Shown: positions 42,637 to 54,100 of the stretch, one piece after another
How positions within the stretch are numbered: position 1 is the stretch's first letter
Layout of the letters: each line of letters begins with the position of its first letter
NCBI RefSeq assembly: GCF_001653235.2
Contig: NW_019154053.1
Span: 1 to 64,000, forward strand
DNA length: 64,000 bases
DNA from: Pochonia chlamydosporia 170
Lineage: Eukaryota > Ascomycota > Sordariomycetes > Hypocreales > Clavicipitaceae
Direction of reading: 5' to 3'
The notes under the pieces: generated by a model
What the model saw: the letters and a program-made list of their open reading frames with translations, nothing else
What the model was told of the DNA's origin: nothing
The model's database searches: none
Program-made: the position numbers and the translations under genes

Positions 42637-45600
42637 CAGAGACCCAATCAACTACACGACTTACACTGGTTGATCAACTTAGTGTATTACACTCAACTAA
42701 ATCAACTAAATCAGGACAATCCTGACTAATCAATTAAACTAAATTTGGGCCTCTCGTGTACGTGGATTTAGTTGATTTCAGTGTAACTGTTGATGGTTAA
42801 AGGGCTGCACATTTGATCTCGAACTTAGCTTCAGGGTAGGTTCGGCTGCGGGCGAGACGACAAGTCAGCTTCCTCCCCCTATTCTACATCCGTAATTTGT
42901 ATTCTAACCAAAGTGCCTTAAGGTAGAGCCTCCGCTACTGCGTCGTGCGTCTGTTGATCCTTGGTTGATTGACTTCGGCATCTTTTTACCCATCTTGGAA
43001 CCGTATTGCCATGTTTTGAATGACGTGTAGCGGAACGATGGCTGATGCCTAGTTTATTGAAATATCTTCCTGCTAGCTAGCACCTGCTTGATCATCACAT
43101 AACACCTATTTCTGGCCATCTACAACAAGTATCATCGCTTCTTTTCTGTAAGGGGTCGCCGGTCGGCCCCAGTAAGTTCCGTAAGGGGACACGCGGCTCA
43201 TTCAGCTAACAAAAAAGAGAGAGCAGACGTTCTCGAGGGGTGGACTCTCTACTATGGTGGTTAACTGGGCAGTCAATGCTCAGGGGCTGGTTGTGAGACC
43301 CTCATTTGGTGGCGTTATCAGCATTGCCATCAACCCAGGTGCACGGCAACGAGTTAGTCCGTGACACTTTCACATTATGTCTTTATGTTTACTATGACCA
43401 TGAGCGCTTCGGAATTCCTAGAATCGTCCCCAATTTCTATCGATGATGTCCCAATTGACTTCGAACTCCCAGTGCCTTCCACGCCTGCTTCTTCTGCCGA
43501 GAGCTCATTGACGCCGTTCTCCCCGCCGCCGACGACATTGCCCACTCCTGATAAGTACGATACGCGTCTTTGGGGACATTTTCCGGGTTGGGTATGGTCA
43601 GAAAGAAGCAAAGACAACTACTCATGGGCTTGGGAATATGGATACGACATACAACATGACGACGAGCGCAGATGGGTCTGCAAGCCGTGTATTCAGAAGA
43701 ACGACCCCAGACCTAAGAATTTCGTTGCTATTGGCCTTCAGAATGCGCTGAATCACTTATACAAGGATCACGGAATATCTGCACCAGATAACAAGACAAA
43801 GTCCGGCTTGCAAAAGAAAGCCGAGGAGAAGCCAGGGAGCAAGAGGCCAAGATCGATTGTGGATATATGGAAGCTCGACCCTTTAAGACCTCGAGAACAG
43901 GCGATTGCCAACTCTATGATACGCGGATTTAATCGAAATCACTTTCAACGTCTCCTGATCGAGTGGATAGTCGACACGAATCAGCCCTTTAGTGTTGTTG
44001 AACATGAGAGACTCCGGGATATCTTCGAATACCTTAACCCTGCAGTCAAGATCACGAACGCCAACATCTCTGATACCACAGTTCGCGCGCTCATCAACTC
44101 CGAATTTAAAAAGCACAAGGCGCGCGTCATTGAAGCCCTGCGAAAGAGCCCCGGCTTAATACACGTCAGCTTTGACGGATGGAGGGCGCGGAATCGACAC
44201 TCGTTATACGGTATCGTGTGCTTCTTCAGGGACGAGAATAGCAAGCCCCACAAGGTCGCTCTGGGGGTCCCCGAAGTCCGCAGACATTCGGGGAACAACA
44301 TTGCAACAGAAGTCCTTTATACCATCGAGGCTTTTGGCATCGAGGAGAATATTGGGTATTTTACCCTTGACAATGCCGAGAACAACGACACAGCACTTGA
44401 GGCTATTGGCAAAAAGCTCGGCTTCAATGGCGCTCGAAGGCGAGGCCGCTGCTTCGGCCATATAGTCAATCTGTCTGCGAAGGCACTACTGTTCGGGAAG
44501 GATACAGACGCGTTCGAAGAACAACTTTCTGGTGCAGAAGCGCTGTCTGAAGCCGAATACGAACTTTGGCGACAGAAAGGGCCGGTTGGGAAGCTCCATA
44601 ATTTCGTCGTGGATGTTGATCGATCGGACAGACTGACATACCTGTTGAAAGAACTTCAAGAGTACGACATATCCATGTCGGACGATCCGAAAATACGGTC
44701 AAAAAGCCCCGTCTCGGTAGTGCTAGATAACGATACGCGCTGGCTTTCCCAGCTCTATATGATCCGCCGCGCCTTGAGACTTCGAAGGTACTTCGAACTG
44801 CTAGTCGCGAAGTTCCGAATCCAATGGGAGGAGGAGAATACATCAAAAAGAACTGGCCAGTTGAAAAAGTCGGCTGTCCGGCCTCGAATCCTTAGAGACG
44901 AGAACCAACTTACGGCCAACGATTGGTCTGTACTTCAACACTTCGCGACGATCCTTGGATACTATGAAGATGCAGTCAAGACTCTAGAAGGCGACGGTTT
45001 AATCAGGAAACGCAAGAGGGGTTATACTGGTTCATATGGGAACGTTTGGGATGTGATCAATGGGTTTGAATTCCTGCTTGGCAAGCTCGAAAAATATAAG
45101 GCGATGGCAAAAGATTTTCCTGACCCCGAACAGTTCAGGATCGGCATAAATATGGCCTGGGAGAAATTAGACAAGTATTACACTATTCTCGACACAACAC
45201 CGATATATTATACCGCCCTCGCACTCCACCCGGCATACAGATGGGGATGGTTCGAGCAGGCCTGGGTACATAAGCCCGACTGGATCAGATCTGCAAAAAG
45301 GATAGTTCAAGAAGTGTGGGACGAGTCCTATCGAGATTTCCATATTGTGGTGGCCTCAAATGACGAGCCTGTTGCAAAACGACAGAAGCAATACTACAAT
45401 GCCTTCGAAGAGCATTGCGAACAGTCCCGTATCGACTCCATACAGACAGAGCCTCTACTGGACGACGACACGATTGGCGACGAATACGAACGATGGCAAT
45501 CGAGCCATGAGAGCACTGACAAGACTGTGCGAGATCCGATAGCGTATTGGCATGAGAAGCGCCTGCAATACCCTCGTCTCTCCCGAATGGCCCTCGACTT

Positions 45601-46408
45601 TGTCACAATACAATCAATGTCTGCAGAATGTGAGAGGATGTTCTCGGCAGCAGGGCAGATGGTTGTTCCCCAACGGTGCAATCTTCAGGCGCAAACAGTT
45701 GGGATGTGTCAGGTATTGAGGTCGTGGTTTCGGGCAGGCATTATCAACGACCTAGATCCGTTATTTCTCTCGATCATAGAGGAGAAGAAAGAGCTCGAGG
45801 GCATCCATCTTAATGATGATGAGTTCAGAAGACGGGAGCTATCGTGGCTCGCTGCCGCGGCGAAAACAGCTGGCCATTGAAGAGGCGATTCGAGTGCTAC
45901 AAGAGTGAATGAAGGGAAGGGGACGGGAGCAGCCGAAGGTAGATTCGCACCAGAGGAGCCTCGGGAAGCCCTACTTGTTGTACCAGCCAGCAAAAGTGGA
46001 CATCACCTCCTTCTAAGAGGGAGGTATTTGTTAGAATATGTCGTCTCTGACACTTTTTAATGCGAGGGGATGGTTAGCGTCACTGTGGCCAACCCTGACA
46101 CGGGCGCGATGAGATCAACTCAAGAGATAATGCCACTATATTGCACGAAAACCAAGATGAAGAGGAAAGAGGTATGAGCAAGCGCGTGGACGTGTAGACG
46201 CGTTAACTTAGTGCCATCATGCGCTGCCCCACTACGCCGCGACTCTGGATGATGCCGCCACAAACCTCCATCCACTGAAGTCAACTACACTTAAATCAAC
46301 TACATTTGAGGTGTCCGTTGATACACTACATTCAAAGTTTCATTACTAATCTACACTTACTCTAAATTGACAGATGCCGTGTAGTTGATTTAGTTGATTG
46401 GGTCTCTG
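42637..46408 (+). mobile_element. Complete hAT transposon (hAT A) inside the HET gene
   Basis: A 3772-base element with terminal inverted repeats CAGAGACCCAATCAACTA (18 bases, at 42637-42654 and inverted at 46391-46408) and a perfect 8-base target duplication. Subterminal regions on both sides are full of AATCAAC/GTTGATT motifs. It carries one transposase gene with an uninterrupted frame. Removing the element and one duplication rejoins the HET reading frame (GAG AAT AGC AGG TAC). Confidence 0.93.
43385..45880 (+). CDS. hAT transposase (hAT A)
   Basis: From the first ATG at 43385 (MFTMTMSASEF) the frame encodes 831 aa. A Ser/Pro-rich lead is followed by a BED-like finger (WVCKPCIQ...LNHLYKDHGI; C-x2-C...H-x4-H, about residues 90-140). 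The RNase H-like core has the first Asp in HVSFDGWRARN, the second in YFTLDNAENN, and the RCFGHIVNLSAK (C-x2-H) element. The C-terminal dimerisation domain is YPRLSRMALDFVTIQSMSAE, CERMFSAAGQMV with the catalytic Glu, and LRSWFRAGI. All hAT hallmarks are present with no stop, so the protein could be active. Confidence 0.92.
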   Translation: MFTMTMSASEFLESSPISIDDVPIDFELPVPSTPASSAESSLTPFSPPPTTLPTPDKYDTRLWGHFPGWVWSERSKDNYSWAWEYGYDIQHDDERRWVCKPCIQKNDPRPKNFVAIGLQNALNHLYKDHGISAPDNKTKSGLQKKAEEKPGSKRPRSIVDIWKLDPLRPREQAIANSMIRGFNRNHFQRLLIEWIVDTNQPFSVVEHERLRDIFEYLNPAVKITNANISDTTVRALINSEFKKHKARVIEALRKSPGLIHVSFDGWRARNRHSLYGIVCFFRDENSKPHKVALGVPEVRRHSGNNIATEVLYTIEAFGIEENIGYFTLDNAENNDTALEAIGKKLGFNGARRRGRCFGHIVNLSAKALLFGKDTDAFEEQLSGAEALSEAEYELWRQKGPVGKLHNFVVDVDRSDRLTYLLKELQEYDISMSDDPKIRSKSPVSVVLDNDTRWLSQLYMIRRALRLRRYFELLVAKFRIQWEEENTSKRTGQLKKSAVRPRILRDENQLTANDWSVLQHFATILGYYEDAVKTLEGDGLIRKRKRGYTGSYGNVWDVINGFEFLLGKLEKYKAMAKDFPDPEQFRIGINMAWEKLDKYYTILDTTPIYYTALALHPAYRWGWFEQAWVHKPDWIRSAKRIVQEVWDESYRDFHIVVASNDEPVAKRQKQYYNAFEEHCEQSRIDSIQTEPLLDDDTIGDEYERWQSSHESTDKTVRDPIAYWHEKRLQYPRLSRMALDFVTIQSMSAECERMFSAAGQMVVPQRCNLQAQTVGMCQVLRSWFRAGIINDLDPLFLSIIEEKKELEGIHLNDDEFRRRELSWLAAAAKTAGH

Positions 46409-46416
46409 TAGCAGGT
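46409..46416. repeat. Target site duplication, right (hAT A)
   Basis: TAGCAGGT, identical to 42629-42636. Confidence 0.93.
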
Positions 46417-49029
46417 ACCCTATCTACTTGGACGGCCATGAATTTACAGTCAGGACCAATCTTTACGTAGCGCTGTCGCATCTTTGAGATCGGTTTGTTG
46501 AAAGGGTTGTATGGATTGACGCTATATGTATTAACCAAGATGACAAAAATAAAAGAGGAAGATAAGTTTAGTCTATGGCGACAATCTATGCTAAAGCAAC
46601 TCGTGTAGTTGTTTGGGTTGGAGAGGGCGATGGGACGACTGCCAGCAATCAAGTGCTGGAAGAAATACGAGTTGCCACATACCAAAAATCCGCGTACTCC
46701 GCAATTAGGAAAAGAGATCTCCAGGCAATTCTTTAGCAGCTCTAGCGACCGTGGTTTGAGCGTATCTGGGCAAGTAAACGGACGTGCAATTGTATAAGTT
46801 GAAGTTATTAATAATATTGATTAGGTCCTTCAAGAAGTTGCCGCAGCTCGAAATGTCCTGATCAAGATCGGCCACACCGAAATCGATGGATATGAGTTCT
46901 GCTCAGGCATAAGGGAATTACACAAGTACTTCAGAAGCAGCCCAGAACTTCGACTTCCTAGTCGAATTCTTTCAGTCGTTGACCTCATGCGCGATGCGGC
47001 CTTGCGGCGGCATCAGTGCAAAGATGGTTCTTTAGACAGGGTATCCTTAAACATATATCCCCTATGTCAGCTAGTGGATATGTACCACAACCGTAAATCT
47101 ACTGAGCGTCATGACAAGATTTACGCCTTACTCGGCATGGCGTCTGATAATCATGGTGCAGCAGAGTTAAGTGTTGACTACACGGCCGCTTGGAAAGACG
47201 TTTTTCGGGCCCTTATCCACCATCTCCTCTCTAGTCAGATGTCTGTCGACACTTGGAATGATGAAGAGATTGCGGTAATTAAGGGCAAAGGTTGCGTTCT
47301 TGCCGAAGTAACCGCAGTAGAGTGGTCTATGCGCCCTGACGACCACCTTAACGACAGACAGGAGGTGACCATTGCTTGGAGGAATGTGCCGAGCCATTTC
47401 GATAAAGAACCAACATATTCCTGGGCCTTCCAACCCTCAGCCAAGGCTATCTATCGTGGAGATGCTGTTTGCCTTCTCGAAGGTTCATCAAGGCCGACAA
47501 TTATCCGGTTACATGAATAATATTCCATTCTTGTCACGATTGGTGTTCCCTTGTCAGACAAGTTGCGAGAGCTGGCCACACAGACAAAAGTGTTCCCGAA
47601 CGACTTCCTGCTCGTTTGGGACTGGGATGGCCCCGACCACGAGCCCCAAACTGAAACAAACTATGAATCCATCAAGCAAATTTAAAAGGTGCCTAATTGT
47701 CTGGAGTCAGGACTGCGAAGTTCTTTGAACCAAGCCAGTCGGATGCGGGATATTGGACTGCTGCTAGAGGCAATGAAGATCCGTGAAAGGTCAGAAAACA
47801 TGTTCCAAAAAGCCATGCAGATTTGCGAGGTGGCACTAGAAACCGCGGGAGTGGAGGAAATAACAGGGGTCGGAGATATGATGGAACAGCTATTTTTCAA
47901 AAACAATGGTGGATGGGTGCCGCTCCGCCTGGCAGCAGACAGAGGGCACCATGGAATCCTTGACTTACTGCTCGCCTCCAGCAACGTTGACGGAGGGACA
48001 ATGCTACGACAGGCAGCAGAGAAGGGACAGGATATGGTTGTTAAGCTTTTGCTGAGAACTGGTAAGATCGACCCGGACTCTAAGAATGAGTATGACCAGA
48101 CGTCCTTATGTATTGCCGCATATAATGGGCACGAGGCGGTTGTCCGGGCGCTTCTAGCAACCGACAAGGTCGACCCGGATTGTCTGGACAAGAATAACGC
48201 AACACCGTTATTCTATGCAGTACATAAAAGGTATCCGGGAATTATTTCACTCCTGCTTGCTACTGGAAAAGTCGACCGAAAATTCCAAAATAAAGAAAAA
48301 GAGATGCCGCTATGGTGGGCAGTGTGGAACGGATATGATACGGTCGTGAAGTCGCTACTAGCTACTGGCAAGGGCAGTGCGGTTTCTAAGAATAAAGATA
48401 TTCTGATGCTACTAGTTGCGGCAAGGAACGGGCGTGATACTCTTGTCGAGACGCTACTAGCTACTGACAAAGTCAATCCGGACGCTAAGGATCGGAATGA
48501 TCAGACACCACGATCAGTCGCTGCAAGGTTTGGACATGATGCGGTTGTGAAGATACTACTGGCTACTGGTAAAGTCAATCCGGACTCTAAGGATAAGTCC
48601 AATCGTACACCACTAGCGTGGGCGGCACGGAGCGGGCATGATGCAGTCGTCCAGGCGCTACTGGCTACTGGCAAGGTTGACCTGGACTCTAAGGATGGAA
48701 ATGGTCAGACACCACTATCAATCGCGGCAGAGTTGGGACATGAGGTGGTTGTGAAGTTACTACTGGATACTGGAAAAGTCAATTCGGACTCTAAGAATTG
48801 GTACAACCACACACCACTATCAATTGCGGCAAGGAACGGGCATGATGCAGTCGTCCAGGCGCTACTGGCTACTGGCAAAGTCAACCCGGACTCTAAGGAT
48901 AAGTCCAATCTTACACCACTATGCTGGGCGGTAAAAAACCGGCATATTGCAGTCGTGAGGACACTAAGAGCTACTGGCAAAGCTAACCTTGATCCCATCC
49001 TGTCACCTTATGAGGTTCATGCTAACTGA

Positions 49030-50530
49030 AGTGCTTTCTTTTCAAAAGAGATGATCCTTGCTTCTGTCCGCTATTGGCAGAGGCTACGATATCTGGGAGC
49101 CAAGTATTGACATCTGTATTGAGGTAGGCCAGGAGAGCCCGGAACTTGGGACACTCCGCACGTCAAAATGGCAAAGAACAAGCCGTAATGAACCTCACGT
49201 ACAAAGCTTCAAGTTGGTCAGGCGCGATCGAATCTCCCGATTGATCACTTAAAAGGCGGCGCTTTTGGGGGTTCTCTTGGGCCGTACTGTAAGACGGGCT
49301 TGTTCGAGAATTGCCCGTATGTTTGACACCTTTGTAGTCCGTGGGGGCATCTTTCGAGAGACCGTGAAGGACGCCACTGCCGTGTAATTTACGTTCATCT
49401 TATGTAAGATAATTTGCTAGTTGAAAATTGTGGCCACCCATCCCTGGAAAATGGTAACCAGCACCACGGCCATTAGCTCCACAATGGCCCAAGCCATCTG
49501 GGCTAAGTAGGAGTCGGGGCTGGCTTCTGATGGTATATAAGACTCGGGAACTGGGACTGTGATACAACTCGCCACGGCCACGGGACGGGCTGCATGAAGA
49601 GGAATCTCAGACGGATGTAGCGTTTCCAGTTTCCAGTCCTTCTTCATTTGTTGGTCGTTCAGCCATCGGAAACAATGCGAGCTTGAAGCGTGGCGTTCGA
49701 TGTTGCCTTTTACTCCTGGCTACTTGAATAATTGGACTGGCTTCGGCGTTGGCCCTTTCTTCTGTCCGGGTGCGGCCAATTGGTGTACATGGCCACTCAG
49801 CAATATTTGACTCGCTGTTTCCTCGTGACTGTTGCGGAAGTGACCGGATTGTCTCATGGTTCTGACTCCTTGATACGATGGCCACCCAAGCAGGCTTTTG
49901 GATGGACAGCAGGGAGTGTCGGCATTTGCCTCGTCAAATCAAAACCATGCATAACCGTGGCAGATCTCTGCTCTTTTCGATAGAGCACAGACCCATCTCG
50001 CCGTGTGTGTAGTCGTTGTGAGCCGTGGTGTCGATAGGTGTATTTAATATGTGTAGCCATTACAGAGTGATTTATCGTAGCCTTCGATCTCAACCCGTTG
50101 CAGTCGGTCTGCTGGTCCCAAGGGCTATCAACTCACTCAAACGAATTGAATCACTCAGCGTCTCCTGAGGAGATTGTGCTGGTTTGAGGTGGCGGAACTG
50201 GACGGCTCGAAGGGAGAAAAGATGAATTGAGGAGGCTGCAGGATGTGTAATGCATCCAGCCTCGCGCCTGAGGCGTGGTTTGTTGGGTTCAGGCATCGAT
50301 CCAATCGCTGCCACAGATTCAATTGTTGCCTTCTGCAGCACAGAGATATGAGCGGGTCTGTGTCTTGTGCAGGTGGATTGAGGTCCGCGTGTCGTGTGTT
50401 AGTTTCGGCACGGGATCTTAAACAGAAAGAAGGGGTGTTCAGCCGCTGTCGGGACGACCCAGAAAGGAGCATGACTCCCAGCTTGCGTAGTGAGCTGAAT
50501 CGTTTGCCTGAGCGAGCCCGTATGTTGCTC
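49030..50530. other. About 1.5 kb without a supported gene
   Basis: The one item worth noting is a minus-strand 76-codon frame at 49417-49647, ending in a hydrophobic helix (MAWAIVELMAVVLVTIFQGW), possibly the last exon of an unidentified membrane protein. Other frames show nothing. Confidence 0.35.
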
Positions 50531-50953
50531 CTAAGCTGGATCAGAGGAGCCGTTAGTCCACATTGACAAAATCACATCGAGGCGGAAAGTAACTTCTCTC
50601 CGGACTCCTTGGCCGTTGTGGGCTATCGCATCGGATAGAGCTTTCAGATGCCATCTGTTGGCTTCCCAAGCTTTCAAAATGGCGGGGCGGTTTAGCTGCG
50701 GGATAGAGGCGCGCTGATGGTTCTGATTGTTGACTGCAAGGTCTCGGATCATCGCTTCATCGAGGGCAAGCAGCGCAATAAAGCCGGAGCCGAAGAGGCG
50801 ATGGTCTCTGTGCATGACTGAAAATGGTTTTTTGTTGCAATTATATGCCTTGGCGCGGATGATAGCAGGCTTGTGAGCGTCCGGGTGGCCAGGGTTGAAG
50901 GCCCATAGCAATTTTGCCTTGGAGACGTAAACATGTCGCAGTAAAATTACCAA
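50531..50953 (-). pseudogene. Family X fragment (copy 3)
   Basis: A 140-codon minus frame aligns with the middle of the intact family X protein just upstream of it: FNPGHPDAHKPAIIRAKAYN matches SNPGHPDTHCPGIIRAKAYD, and HRDHRLFGSGF, KAWEANRWHLKALSDAI and VRREVTFRLDVIL also match. Nothing beyond this block is recognisable on either side. It lies about 200 bases downstream of the intact copy in the same orientation, so it is probably the remains of a tandem duplicate. Confidence 0.8.
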
Positions 50954-51150
50954 AAGTGAGAAGCGTTATGCCATGGGCTCTCAGCTGAGAGCAACCACAA
51001 CCGCTTGTCGAGACTAGCCAGGCATTGGCTTTGGAAAGGAGCGTATACGATTCCGACCCGTCAAGTGTCAAAGGTGACGAAATCAATACATAGTCACGAA
51101 CCGCAACATCGAACCATCAGGAGCGAACATCGAGGTGATTCGGGTCAACC

Positions 51151-54100
51151 CTACTCAGAATCTGATTCGTCTGACTCAGCCATTGATTGACTCTCTCTTG
51201 ATATCACGCGCTGTGGAGGTTCGATCTGGGATAAGAATGACTGTAATAGAGAGGGAGGCTGCCCAATAAGCTGTGCAGCAGTATACTTCGCCTCTAGGTG
51301 GCTAGGTATTTCAAACAGATGTTTGTTGGCGCCTATTGTCTCACCAATCCATGCAACATAGTTAGTCACCTCTGCGCAGAGATTCGACTGCGACGAAATG
51401 TGTTTTGTAAACGACATGATATCATGAAATGTAGGCAGAATCACGGTTGGTCTTGACAAGACTGCATCCCGATGTGCAGCTTTAACTGACGATAAAGGAA
51501 GGGGAGCGCGAAATATATCACCTTCATGACTATCATTTTGGGCTGCCTGATCAGGAAGTGTCCATGGTATTACGTATGGCAATCCATGTTCACCTTCCCA
51601 CTTCGGTCCTGCAAGAGTCATTAGATGGCGAATTGCCTGGAGGAACACATCGCTTTTCTCGTCGGGCGACATGTCTTCGAGCCGTTCAGGCTGACCGATC
51701 GTTTCAAACCATAGTGTCTCAAACGCGTCATTTTCGTCTTGGAACTCAATTGCAGTTAAGTCGTTTGATTTGGCATCATGCGGAATATCGTAAGATAGAG
51801 GACGGGTCACAATTAAATCCCAGCAAGTCCCAAGGTGCTGCTTTGGCGGAGAGAAATATGGGGCCCAAAATTGGATTTGGAAGAATACTGGTTGATCTTC
51901 GTACCAAGTTCCAGAGCCATGATTCGTACCTATCTCTTTCGCTTTATCGCTGTTGAAAGCCACCCTGATGTAGTTGCCGATAATGCGACGAAATCGGTTG
52001 TCGAACGAATCAGCGTGGCTGTATGTCATATTCCACATTTCCTTGAAACTTCGATACAGCTCTCGAAACTGCACCCGATCCCAAGACGGAGGGTCTGGCC
52101 GGTCAAAGAGGCGGTCGAATATGAAGGACGACCAGCCATTTTTCAGTCTTGAGTATGCCCGTGTCACCATCCAACATGGCAACTGTCTCGGCATTTGAAC
52201 ATGCGAAGTGGCGTATTGTGTTTTACTATATTCGCTCCACGCCTCTACATATACTTCTCGGATGATCTGAGCATCAAGTATTTTACTTCTCTGCTCTTGA
52301 GTGTCCTCCTGGCCACGCTGAAGCCTCTTAAGCCGCGAAAGTCTGCAGCGCCCAACGCGGGCGCGAAGCCTGTCCCAGGTGCCGGCTAGCTTTGTGAACA
52401 TATGTTGGTGATATGATCGGGCGACCTCTTCAGCGGCCAGGCGAATAGCCTTTGCAGCCAATTGCTCCGCTTCAGTTTGTTGTCCCAGGTCAAATGCTTG
52501 GTTCGCCTGGTGCAGCCATCTCCGAAGATACAACTCTGAAGTAGCTTTTGTTGCGCTGAGCAACCGAATGTTTGATTGAGCAGCAATTCGTGGATGCAGG
52601 GGACTTCGAGGGATGTAAAGGTGGGCCAGGATGTCGAGTGCAATATGTCCCCCCGCCCAGTCTAAACAAGCTTGGGGGATCCAGAGCATGCCGGACGACT
52701 TTACTACTTCATCAAGCCCAAGGCCTTGGCGCTCAACTATCTTAGCTCTTTGATTCAATTGTTTGTCTCCTACAGTCCACTTGGACTTCCATATCCAGTT
52801 GTCGAATGGCAATTGTTGCTCGCTACTCAACGAGTATGTTAGAAGGCGACACAAGAGTTGAGCCAGATAGTATGCGAGGACAAGCTGGACAGAGACTTCT
52901 AGGGTGTCTTCTATATTGTAATCCCTCGGCGGGTTAATCAAGGGCTGCTGGAACAAATGATCAAGCGGAAGTATAAACCGCGCCGCTTGTGTTAGTATCA
53001 AAGCCCTGATATCCTTTGTTGGCACTACCCAAAATGGGCAGTGCGTCCCGTCGTTGGTATCTAATGATAATTTTTTGTGGACCTTGCCAATGTGGGAATT
53101 CAGCTCCGGGTTGAAATAGCCACGACACAACATGGTCAAGATGGGACCGAGGCAGAAAGTCACTTCTTTCCGGGCTCCATAGCTCGGAAGAATCTTTGCC
53201 TCACAAACAGCTTTCAAATGTCGTTTATTTGCCTCCCAAGCACGGCGTAGGGATCGTCGGTTAATCTGCGAGGTATTTGCTGCTTCATTGTGTCGGCTCA
53301 TTGACCAGAGATCCTGGATCATTTCGTCTGTAAAGGCAAGCAATGGAAGGTACCCTGAGCCAAATATGCGGTAGTCACTATACATGACGGCGAAAGTTTC
53401 CTTGATACTGTCATATGCCTTGGCGCGAATAATTCCTGGACAATGCGTGTCTGGGTGGCCGGGATTCGAAGTTCCAGTCGATTTGGCATTTGCTTTATAG
53501 GTAGAGGCATCCCGAAGAAGGTAGGAGCGGAAGTACGTGGATGCTAAAGGGCTGCCGGGAACAATAGCGGAGAGTCGTTCGTGGAGTTGGTGGTTACACC
53601 GGTCCTTCCAAAGGAGAGTAAAAGGTCCGGCTGGAAAATCGTGGACTCCTTGGGTTGCAACGTGATCCCGACATCCAATGTCCACCCAACAGGAGCGCAT
53701 GTCTAGCTGGTCCGGATTAAAAGCCTTTAGCACGTTTTCCGTGAAACACGTTAAAGTGTCCTGCAGAGTCAAGCCGGAAACCCTGTTTTTCAGGCCATGG
53801 GATTGGAGTAACAGCTGCGGGTTCTCGAAATACGCAACCTCGGCGCCACTGGCAGTTGGAATCCGAAGCAAATTTGCTTTTTCGATAACTGAACTCCAGA
53901 ATTTGGCTAAATACTCTGCTGGAATACTATACCGGAGGCGAAGGGCCCGACTCTGATCATCCGGCTTCCAGTGAGTATTCCCAAGCTTTTCCTGGTAGGA
54001 GCGCGACTTTGCATACAACATATCATATGATTGTGGTATTTCCCGTCGGAATGGGTCAGGCACTGTCTCATATACTGCTGGGATAATGATATCGTCGTAA

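Larger units (their letters stand above)
42441..49029 (+). pseudogene. HET-domain/ankyrin gene, decayed and split by an hAT element
   Basis: ATG 42441 opens MTDSIMAKYSYSSLKESDIR and HFEALSYVWGS, the start of a HET (PF06985, heterokaryon incompatibility) domain. After the transposon (42637-46408) the HET domain continues: LYVALSHL, WIDAICINQDD, ATRVVVWVGEGDG, RPWFERIW, then VLQEVAAARNV and HDKIYALLGMASD. From 47689 about ten ankyrin repeats of 34 aa follow (TPLSIAARNGHDAVVQALLA). Damage is heavy: TGA at 46485, TAG at 46734 and 46743, TAA at 47518 and 47683, plus a frameshift near 46550. Several stops fit CAG/CAA/CGA changed by C-to-T. One intron, 46770-46824, begins GCAAGT. HET-ankyrin proteins trigger cell death in fungal incompatibility; this copy cannot make one. 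Confidence 0.9.
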
